Assembly (NCBI RefSeq): GCF_004359215.1
Contig: NC_090612.1
Span: 4,795,037-4,841,894, forward strand
Length of the DNA: 46,858 nucleotides
Direction: 5' to 3'
Source of the DNA: Bremia lactucae
Taxonomy: Eukaryota > Oomycota > Peronosporomycetes > Peronosporales > Peronosporaceae
Below, in pieces: positions 1 to 7,982 of the stretch (its first letter is position 1; every line of letters begins with the position of its first letter). The translations under genes and the position numbers were made by a program. The notes below the pieces were generated by a model, which saw only the letters and a program-made list of their open reading frames with translations, did no database searches and was not told where the DNA came from.

Positions 1-1195
1 TTCAGGGAATACATCCCTGAATTCAATCAAATCCTTGTATAAAGGATTTGTCTTAAGTGACTCCCAGGATTGAGTAGTATATCTCTCAATCCGAGTCTTC
101 ACATCGAGGACACTTTCGTCCATCGATGAGCTGCTGAGAACCCGTTCGTTCTCTGCAAGAATTACCGCTGACCGAATATCGGTTACGCATTCGTCCTCTG
201 TGACGAGTACGCACATCTGCTTGATTCTACCACTAAGCAGATCTCTCAAGAACCGCTTGGGTTCTAGGGTGGTAGTTGAGTTATCTCCGAAGTTAATTTT
301 GGAGGCGCACACAGTTCAAGGGTATAAGCGTCTACTCTTGATCCGTCATTAACCAAGACATTTACTGTCTCGGTTTCTTTCTGGGATACATCCACAGGAT
401 ACCGAGGGATCAATCCCTCGGGATACTGAAGTCTAGTCACTTCAGCATTAACTATTTGAGGAGATTTCTCCTCTACGTGAGTACTTATTCCCTCAACGTC
501 TTCCGACTGTGATTGCGCCACCACCATCGGGTCCTCTACGGTCGACTCTCTACTCGACCTAGGATCATCGTGTTGTCCATTTTGGACAACCGGTATCTTT
601 CTTTAATGTCGCCCGCTAGGCGTACATTCATGTCTCAACCCACTCGCCTTATTCAAGTGGTGGACCTTTGGTGCTTCCTGTGCATTCGCACAGCCGCCGG
701 CAGCTGACTCCACAGAGTGATTGGTTATCACACTGTGATCTTGTGCAGTCGTACTACCGACCGTACCTCAAGTGAGGATATCGCACTCCGCTCGTAGTAC
801 ATCCACACGCTTGTGGACGCTCTAAGACGTTCATCAGATGGCCATCTGATAAACAAAGGGCAGGCATCTTTACGGATCGATGCTGCCAGCTGATTCTTGG
901 CTCATATTTTGTGTGCCAAGGTAAACCTAGGATGACATCAAATTTGTCATCCAAATCTAGTGCGATGAAATCATTATCGTACTGTTAATTTTTTAACGTG
1001 TTATGAAATTTCACTACGCGTTTCATCACTGTTATCGATGCGCCTGTCGCTAGACGGACCGTCATCCTCGTTGGAGGGATGTCGCGCTCAACATATTTGA
1101 GCCTACGACCCTCTAGCGACTGGCGACGAATAAAGTTATTCGACGCTCCACAGTCCACTAAAGCTCTAAGTGAAAATCATTTGTCACATTTAAAT
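1..1195 (-). pseudogene. Retropepsin and pre-RT region of family A pol
   Basis: The protease active-site motif appears as ALVDCGASNNF near 1160-1130, with Cys in place of the usual Ser/Thr of D-S/T-G. It is followed by RLATGAS and, after an in-frame stop near 990, by the family's second hallmark DVILGLPWHTKYEP (about 935-890). The following linker (520-264) is variable. The last part (260-1) reads as the segment just before the RT domain (SSSMDESVLDVKTRIERYTT, then DLIEFRDVFPE). The window start truncates it. Confidence 0.8.
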
Positions 1196-1239
1196 TCAAG
1201 ATGATGTTGGATACTTCATCATCAGGTGCAAAGACAGAT

Positions 1240-2445
1240 AACGATTGTTTTTCTAAAGCAACTTTAGTCAAGAGGTTTGCAAATTCTCTAGAGATTGCTG
1301 CATAAGTGGGACGTTGCGCCACTACTGACACCGACCGTTTTTTGGCGGTGCACCTCGCTGTTACGATTTCGCAACAACGTCGGACCCGCGACCGTTGCCC
1401 TTTTTGGCATTCGGTCCATATTTACGTTCAGCACCTCTCGGTACTGGGCGTGGGGCACTACACTCATGAGCGTAGTGTCCTAACTTTTGACAGCGATTGC
1501 AGCAATGAAATCGCTTGTTGTTGAAATGCGAGGTTTCTCGCTTTCGACATAAGAGAGGTCCATCGGTTCTGGACAACCTAGCTCGTGTCGTCTTGGAGGA
1601 CGATACGATGACGAACTAGTTTGAGCCTGTCTCAAGCTAAAGTCCTCCTGTTCCGCCACGGATATTGCTTCTTCAAGCGTATCCAGTTCCAAGCGGAACA
1701 GGTGGGTCAAACGAGACCATCCGTAACACCTTACATGAACACCTTAATCAACGTGTGTTCATGAACTGGGTTGTTCGTGATACAACTCGCCAAGAGTCGT
1801 ATGTGCTGGGCATAAGCGTGAACATCACGCTTGCCTTGCTTGAGTTTCAGAAGCTCTGATCGAGCTCTGAACCTAGCCCTAGGCGGTTCAAACGTCTGTT
1901 TGAGCCGGCTTTTAAAAGCCTCTTGCGACCCAAAGACATATGGGTTGCGCAACTTATTGTCCAGTGCCCAAGTTTTGGCACGAATTGCCAATTTTGACTG
2001 AGCAAATGCGACTTGCATTTGCTCGTCGACGATGTGACGAGCCCTTATGGCATCGTTCAACTCGACAAACCATTTCAATAGGGAGTCTTCTTCGACTTCC
2101 CTATACTTAGAGATGTCAATCTTTAAAGTTTCGGGACGACGCGTGTGCGTCATCCCAGGTACAGGTGGTCCGTACCTGTCGTAACCTCAACAGTTCTGTC
2201 TGCTGAGAGCCTTGCTGGTTAAGCAAGGCTACTTTCTCCTTCATCTCGTCAAGTTCATGTTCTATGAATTTAGCGATGGCTGTATGGAGGGGATCTCTGT
2301 CCAAACCGGACAGCATGGCCAAGATGGCATCATTCCCTACGGTCGAATTCATTCGTTTGACCGCGCTCCTTTCTATGTCATTTAGAAAGGAGTAGCTATC
2401 ACGCGAAACGTGATGCGTATTCCCATTATAATTTAACTTGTCCAT
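1240..2445 (-). pseudogene. gag of family A Gypsy element (frameshifted)
   Basis: Translation most likely starts at the ATG at 2445 (MDKLNYNGN). The capsid part is in the next frame, about 2153-1731, and shows the retrotrans_gag pattern: a hydrophobic stretch with AKTWAL, then FKSRLKQTFEPP and LKQGKRDVHAYAQ. After another frame change, a C-terminal region holds the zinc knuckle CNRCQKLGHYAHEC (C-x2-C-x4-H-x4-C) near 1450-1500, preceded by PEPMDLSYVESEKPR. At least two frameshifts (about 2150 and 1720) separate the blocks, so full Gag cannot be made from this copy. Function in the family: nucleocapsid/capsid of the virus-like particle. Confidence 0.85.
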
Positions 2446-2480
2446 GGTGGATGACGGAAATGTGGTCCTTTGACAGACTA

Positions 2481-2493
2481 CAAAGTGGTACCA
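2481..2493 (-). other. Primer binding site of family A element
   Basis: Minus-strand sequence TGGTACCACTTTG starts two bases inside the LTR end. The TGG start and position are those of a tRNA primer binding site. The matching tRNA was not identified. Confidence 0.6.
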
Positions 2494-2495
2494 GG

Positions 2496-2937
2496 TGTAA
2501 CGGGGCACTGCCGACTTGTACTGCTTTAGTGCAAGTCCACTTCGCACTGCCTCAGTTCGAGTGGTGCCTTATGTCACTTCACATACACTAGTACGTGCAG
2601 AGGAAGTCTTTTTTTTCTTTAGAACACTTCCTTAAAAGAGGGTTAAATGAAACTGTATTAATATAATTAAGTTCTTCTTGTGTATCTACTTAACACTAAC
2701 TTAATTATAAACTAATACAAAACATGTACTAAAGTCTTATCTGTCTTTCCGTTTGCGCCCTCCAGCGCTGACTGGATCGCGGAGAAAGTAGATATAATGG
2801 TCTATATCTACCAATGGATCAGCTTTTAGAATATTACCATGTAAAGTAACATTCTCCAAATATTATCTACCTTTTAGATAATATGTTAATTAACAACCTT
2901 CAAGTGTTAATTTCATGTCACAATACACCCCGTTACA
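2496..2937 (-). repeat. 5' LTR of family A Gypsy element (442 bp)
   Basis: Read on the minus strand the segment begins TGTAACGGGG and ends CCCCGTTACA, the perfect 10-bp inverted termini (TG...CA) of an LTR. It is followed inward by a TGG-starting primer binding site. It aligns along its whole length with the solo LTR at 18719-19173, with small indels. The five bases outside it (2938-2942, atacg) would be one half of the target duplication; the other half lies off the window. Confidence 0.92.
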
Positions 2938-3866
2938 ATACGTCTACATCCATGCGTGAAAGTTAGTGGATTAGCTAGCTCTGTAAAAATACCCTCCTGA
3001 GGCGATGGTAAACAAAGATACGCAGTTCACTCCGCTTGTAGCGGAGCTACCTCGCTCCTAAAGTCAGAGGAAGACTTTCAGACTCAGATGTCACTAAGTT
3101 CTATTGTACTAATGGGTTTAACAACTCAGGGAGTCGTACAAGCTATCAGAGCTTAAGGAATCCTAGTTCAAGGGATTCAGGGTTCGTAGAACCAAGTGGC
3201 AACTAGTGCCCAAGAGGATATACCTTAGAAAGGCTTCTATCACTTACAGATCAATGCGCAAGCCTTAGGAAGGCACTTAACGCTTTAAGATCAAAAGGGT
3301 AACTGAATTTTATTTGAATATTTAAATCTCAAAACCTTACCCTAGCTAATTAAAAATAGATTTTGGTCGCCAGATTTGTATCTGGCGGCGACCACATTTA
3401 TTACCCATCATAAATGGGATTTAAGTAACTAACTATTTTAAGATTAGATAAAAGGGTATTTTACCTATAAAGTAAATGTACCACAACAACGGTTCTCCAA
3501 CCGATGTGTGCCCCGTATTCTCAATCCTCGCCGTCGCCGAAACAAAGGCATAAATATGACACTTAAGTAACAGTCTAGGCACAAGTTAAAAGCAAGTCGT
3601 ACTCTATAGTAGCCTACTGTAAGAAAAAAGAACTAGTACTTACTGGCAGCTTACATACTAAGGTCGCTTGTAAAATTAGTGACGATATTGGACTTAAATA
3701 GACGCCAAATGGTACCAAAACAGGAGATTAATAATTAAAATTGGTTTCTTAACTCTTGGTACAGACCGCATCAGCTGTGCTTTGACTCCTCCGCGAGGTC
3801 TTAGCAATCACAAAAGCCACAAGTCAATAAGTTTTTTGCCAAGAAAGCGCGTCAAAACACTCGCAG
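2938..3866. other. AT-rich repeat-derived spacer between family A LTR and SulP copy 1
   Basis: No coding region of note. Positions 3455-3867 are a diverged copy of the sequence at 7497-7907 (see repeat R1). The rest, 2943-3454, is AT-rich and has many short direct-repeat-like phrases (aaggattcagg, ccttagaaagg) but no recognisable gene. A strong imperfect hairpin lies at 3365-3393. Confidence 0.6.
3365..3393. other. Imperfect inverted repeat (hairpin)
   Basis: GGTCGC pairs with GCGACC and CAGAT pairs with ATCTG around a 4-nt loop, leaving a 3-nt bulge. It is about 70 bp upstream of repeat R1. It could be a transposon end or a transcript hairpin; nothing else identifies it. Confidence 0.5.
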
Positions 3867-3867
3867 G
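3455..3867 (+). repeat. Repeat R1, copy 1 (decayed)
   Basis: Aligns with 7497-7907 at roughly three quarters identity by eye. Shared blocks include ggtattttacct, gtgtgtgcccYgtattctcaat, cYgtSgccgaaacaaagg, and ggtttcttaactcttggt. Both copies end at the point where the near-perfect SulP duplication begins. In copy 1 the small reading frame seen in copy 2 is destroyed by stops and indels. Confidence 0.75.
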
Positions 3868-3940
3868 TATTTCTTGACTAGCTAAAGAAAGTCATGGCTT
3901 TACCCGTATATTCCAAAGCTTCTCATTCTCACGTCGCGTG

Positions 3941-6559
3941 ATGTCATCCTTAAGTACGAACAAAACCAATCCATCTAGTCCTACAATGGAGTGGCTTCAT
4001 GACGAGGAACGGCAGCCCCTCTTGTCGCCAAGCGGTCGGTCCCCACGTCGCAATACGCCCCCGCACGTCCCATCCCGCATGGTCTTTGAGCCGCCGCCAT
4101 TACGACGTGACGCCGGTGGCACGTCGCTGCACTTTACCACACAGCCATCGCCCAAGAACGTCTCGCTTCCCATCCAGACGCGTGCGACTCCACACTGCTA
4201 CTCTTCAATCAGCTCAAGACATATGCCTCAGACACTAACCGGCTTCAATCGCTTCAAAATCACTGAAGCGCTCCAATCCGTGCCATGCATTGCCATTGCC
4301 GTGCTCGTGAACTTGATGATCTGTGTCCCCTTTGGTCTGTCGTTCTTCCCACTCAATTGGCACGACATGCCCGTGCCTCACGCACTTGGAATTCAAATGT
4401 TTCTTCTCTCCTCAACCATTTGTCAATTCACGTTTGTATGGCAAAGCCATTTCGACGGTGCCATTTGTCAAATGATGGTCGAGAACGTGCCGTTTATGCA
4501 TACAATTGCCGTCGCAATTATCCAAGAATTAGGACCGAAGAATCCAAGCGTGTTACCTACCATTCTTGTCACATATGCGTGTTCATCCATTGTCTGTGGA
4601 ACGTTGTTTTTCGTTCTCGGGTACTGGAAACTCGGAAATCTCGTGTACTTGTTTCCAAAACATATTATCGTCGGTGCAGTCGGCGGCATTGGAGCCTTTG
4701 TGATGCAAAGCGGGCTTGAGAATGCTACTGGACGTGGCTTTAATTGGTCGTGGGTGGCTATAAAAGGGTTACTCGACTTGGAGATACGATGGCTTTGGAT
4801 CACCGCCGCGCTCTTGGCGATACTCTTATGGATCCTCACACATCGTATCAAGTCACCATTATTTCCTCCACTTTATTTCGTGTCCATTCCTCCGCTTTTT
4901 TACCTTGGGCTCTGTATCAGTGGCGTATCCATGGAATCCGCTCGAGAACATGGCTGGTTCTTTAGTCGCGCGCCCGAGATGCCATTCTACACGCTCTGGG
5001 AGCAATACGACGTGTCGTTAATCGCGTGGCACGTGATTCCAAAGCAACTTGGAACAATCATTGGCTTGACATTTTTCTCCCTCATGCACGTACCTATCAA
5101 TATTCCATCTCTTTGTCTCACGACAAATACAGAAGTCGATATTAACGACGAACTCGTGGCCCATGGGATCTCGAATGCACTCAGTGGTGTCTGTGGGACT
5201 GTGCAGAACTATCTGTGCTACTCAACCTCAGCGTTGTATTACAAATGTGGCGGTGCTGGACGTCGTAGTGGTCTTGTAATTAGCCTCCTTATGTTGCTCT
5301 TCTTTGTCGTTGGACCCAATGCCGTGTCGTATCTTCCTCGATGTATGGCTGGGTGTGTAATGATGCATCTTGGATGGGATCTCCTTCGAGAAGCGCTGAT
5401 TGATACGTACGATCAATTGGATACACTTGAGCTCGGGACTGTTTGGATTATTGCTGGAACTATGACGTTCTGGGGCATGAATCAAGGCCTTGCCGTCGGC
5501 GCATTGCTTGCGTGCTTGACGTTTGTCATGCAGAGTGCACGCACGCCTACAAACGCGCCAATTCGAGGCAGTATGAGCGCTGCTACGCTTCGTAGCCACG
5601 CGTGGCGCTTAACAGCTGAATTAAATGTCCTTGACCGTGCCTGTCGGAATATTCATGTTGTGCAACTTAAGGGCCATTTGTTTTTCGGCAACATTTCGCA
5701 ACTTTGTGATTACGTGAATGTGGTGTTGCAAGATGGTGGGGTTACAGTTGGTTACAATGACAAGAACGCGCTTTTACCAAGTGTGCTTGGCATCGAGCGA
5801 CGTCCACGACCGGAGATTCGATGGCTTGTATTGGACTTTACGCTCGTAGTTGGATTAGATTCGTCTGCGGCGGACCGATTGACGAAGCTCAAGTATGTCT
5901 GTCGTACCCACGAGTGTACCCTCGTGTTTGCTGCCGTGCCAGCAGCGTATCGCAAGTTCACGGACCATTTGATGGCTCTTTTTGGAGATAGTGCGGATTT
6001 TTACGTTGCTTTAGACTTGGACAGTGCGCTGGAGTATTGCGAGAATGCAATTTTACGCGCTTATGGCAGTGTTTGTTGTGAGCCACGGACACCTGAAGCA
6101 CCTGAGGCACACGAGCACGATGAGGAAGGGCTTTTTGTGCTGCAATTTCAACGCTTTATGCCAGACCAACCACGTGCGATTCAGCAGCGCTTGTTGGCGT
6201 ATTTTACGCGCCAAATCATTGCAAAAGACACGGTGCTTTGGCGCCAAGGCGATCCTTCGGATCAGGCTTTGGTGCTGCTGGAAGGGGCGTTGACAGCTGT
6301 CGTGGAGGAAGAGGCGGGGACAACGGAGAATGTGTCCGTGGGCTCTGTGGTGGGCGACATGTGCTTCTTGACGGGCGAGAAACGAAAGACGTCGCTAGTG
6401 GCTACACAGAAGAGCGTCGTGTACGTCTTGGACCGCGCGAACTTTGCCACGATGATTGCCCAGGACTGCTATCTGGCGTTTCTGTTTCAAGGCATTTCAT
6501 TGCGCTATACGTCGTATCGATTACAATATGTAGGGAATCGAATTTGGGAGACCAAGTGT
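3941..6559 (+). CDS. SulP/SLC26 anion transporter with STAS and cNMP-binding domains, copy 1 (3' end cut by N)
   Basis: Same protein as the copy at 7983-10613 and 99.7% identical in DNA (nine substitutions over about 2.69 kb, offset exactly 4042 bp). Translation should start at the ATG at 3941; the preceding GTG is in frame but not a plausible eukaryotic start. The reading frame is open from the start to the single N at 6560, which falls three codons before the stop used in copy 2. Sequence beyond the N is unrelated: a reverse-strand Gypsy integrase. Three amino-acid differences from copy 2 (Ser/Gly, Phe/His, Ile/Asn) all fall in the linker and the first part of the cyclic-nucleotide-binding domain. 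This may be a genuine duplicate, an allelic copy placed in tandem by assembly, or a truncated contig end. The identical 70-bp 5' leader with its CTCATTCT initiator is retained. Confidence 0.85.
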
Positions 6560-6560
6560 N
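6560..6560. other. Single ambiguous base at a probable assembly junction
   Basis: The only N in the window. On its left the sequence follows SulP copy 2 base for base. On its right it is mid-integrase of a Gypsy element on the other strand. An exact gene-to-transposon switch at an N is what a joined contig end looks like. Confidence 0.85.
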
Positions 6561-7497
6561 AACTCGCTCCAATTCGGATACGATTGGACGTAACCTCGAA
6601 GTATCTCTTCGAGGACGCGATTTACGCGTTCTGTTTGACCATCCGTTTCCGGGTGATCAGATGTTGACATAGTCAGCCGTGTTCCGAGAGATCGGAACAC
6701 GGATTGCCAGAACGCCGCCGTGAATCTCGGATCTCTATCCGAGACTAATTCACGGGGTAACCCATGGAGTTTGAATACCGTGTCGATAAAGACACGGGCA
6801 CAACCCGGAGCCGTAATCGACTCTGGTACCGCAGCAAGGTGTACCATCTTGCTGAATCTGTCTACAAAAACAAGGATTCCATTGTTTTTGTGTTCGTCTT
6901 CGGGAAATCCGAAGACGAAGTCCATAGATACGGACTGCCAACACTCTGCCGGAAGTGGTAGAGGTTGAAGAGGTGCACGGGATGAAGGGCTAGGCTTCAC
7001 CCGTTGACAAACCTCGCAAGCACGAATGTACTTGCGCACAAACTGATACTGGCGGGGCCAGTAAAAGTATCGACTTACCGTGAGGTAAGTCTTCTCACGT
7101 CCACGATGTCCACTTGTTGGAGCATCGTGACACTCATACATGATGCGCAAGCGCAAATCATTGTGAGTCGGGACGACGACACGTGGGGTGTCGCCGGTAA
7201 CGGCTGTGTAATACAATAAGCCGTTACGTGTTGTGTATCGATCGGATGACGATCGATATAAAGCCGGTAGATCTTTAAAAGATTTATCGGATGGATTCAT
7301 TAAATGATCCATCAGACAAAGAAGGTCCTTATCTTCTTTATAGGCTTTCTTTATTTCATCAACTAAGGTTGATGACGGAACACTTGAAATGAGTGTTGCA
7401 ACAGTGGGATTATTTTCATTGTTGGAGTGCACGGCCGACTCGAATCAGGTCGGCGTGATAACGCAACAGCGACGACATTAAGTCGTCCTGGTTTATA
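6561..7497 (-). pseudogene. Gypsy integrase with RNase H tail (fragment)
   Basis: Minus-strand frame open from about 7432 to the N. From the N-terminal side: the end of RNase H (KPGRLNV, then ALSRRPD, one-base frameshift near 7450); an H2C2 zinc finger (His in SGHRGREKTY, Cys in ACEVCQRVK); and the rve catalytic core with D (VSMDFVFGFPED), D (LVSDRDPRFTAAFW) and E (HPETDGQTERVNRVLEE), the full D,D-35-E triad. Function in the family: insertion of retroelement cDNA. The catalytic residues are all intact, but the fragment is cut by the N at 6560 and by repeat R1 at 7497. Confidence 0.92.
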
Positions 7498-7907
7498 TTT
7501 GATAAAGGTATTTTACCTGTAAGAAGTGTACCACCTCGCCGTTTTTGCGAGCGGTGTGTGCCCTGTATTCTCAATGCTTGCCGTGGCCGAAACAAAGGTC
7601 TATCTTGACCCTTAATTTAGTCAGGCATATTTCATGGCAAGTCGTTCCTTGTCGCGTACTGTAATTGTGTTGAGCTGGTTCTTACTGGCCGCTTACGTAT
7701 TGCGGTCGCTTGTCAAATTGGTGAGTATTGTGCTAGTAGCCGCTAAATGGTACTTTCCCAGTCGCTTAATCATTGTAATTGGTTTCTTAACTCTTGGTCT
7801 TTTCGGATCAGTGTGCTTGCCTGTTCCGACGATGCACCCAAGAAGTGGTATTTCGCTTGCAGCGAATATTCACTCCTTGAGATTTGCATACAAAGAACCT
7901 GACGAAA
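7497..7907 (+). repeat. Repeat R1, copy 2, with a small ORF rich in membrane segments
   Basis: Diverged duplicate of 3455-3867. It contains an ATG ORF (7634-7927, 97 aa) whose first 65 residues are strongly hydrophobic, with three likely membrane segments (SWFLLAAYVL, LVSIVLVAAKW, LIIVIGFLTLGLFG). The ORF's last third is the antisense of a reverse transcriptase fragment and then runs into the SulP leader, so the C-terminus is accidental. Copy 1 has the same block in broken form. The sequence could be a captured gene fragment or the edge of an unclassified mobile element. Confidence 0.6.
7827..7895 (-). pseudogene. Short Gypsy reverse transcriptase fragment
   Basis: The minus strand reads LYANLKE, stop, IFAASEIPLLGCIVG, the conserved Gypsy RT segment also present at 38190-38260 (plus). 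It is only about 70 bp long, directly upstream of the SulP copy 2 leader, and is absent from the corresponding place in copy 1. Confidence 0.75.
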
Positions 7908-7963
7908 GTTATTTCTTGACTAGCTAAAGAAAGTCATGGCTTTACCCGTATATTCCAAAGCTT

Positions 7964-7971
7964 CTCATTCT
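7964..7971 (+). promoter_or_regulatory. Putative initiator (Inr) of SulP copy 2
   Basis: CTCATTCT fits the oomycete Inr core YCAYTYY and lies 19 bp before the ATG at 7983. An identical site sits at the same distance before copy 1 (3922-3929). Confidence 0.5.
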
Positions 7972-7982
7972 CACGTCGCGTG

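Larger units (their letters stand above)
1..2937 (-). mobile_element. Ty3/Gypsy retrotransposon, family A, 5' half (runs off the window start)
   Basis: On the minus strand the order is LTR (2496-2937), primer binding site (2481-2493), gag (about 1240-2445), retropepsin (about 760-1190), a linker, and the beginning of the reverse transcriptase near position 1. There a conserved pre-RT segment ending in the residues DVFPE is read on the minus strand. This is the gag-PR-RT order of Ty3/Gypsy elements; RNase H, integrase and the 3' LTR would lie to the left of the window. The frame is broken in a few places (near 2150, 1720 and 990), so this copy is decayed but relatively young. The same internal sequence reappears at 37200-37925 and 43820-44950. 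Confidence 0.9.

Noticed and set aside
3938..3940. GTG start for SulP copies (3938 and 7980)
   Set aside because: Eukaryotic nuclear gene; the next codon is ATG.
4468..4851. Minus-strand ORFs inside the SulP genes (also 5228-5599 and equivalents at 8510-8893, 9270-9641)
   Set aside because: They are antisense shadows of a strongly conserved transporter, duplicated only because the gene is.
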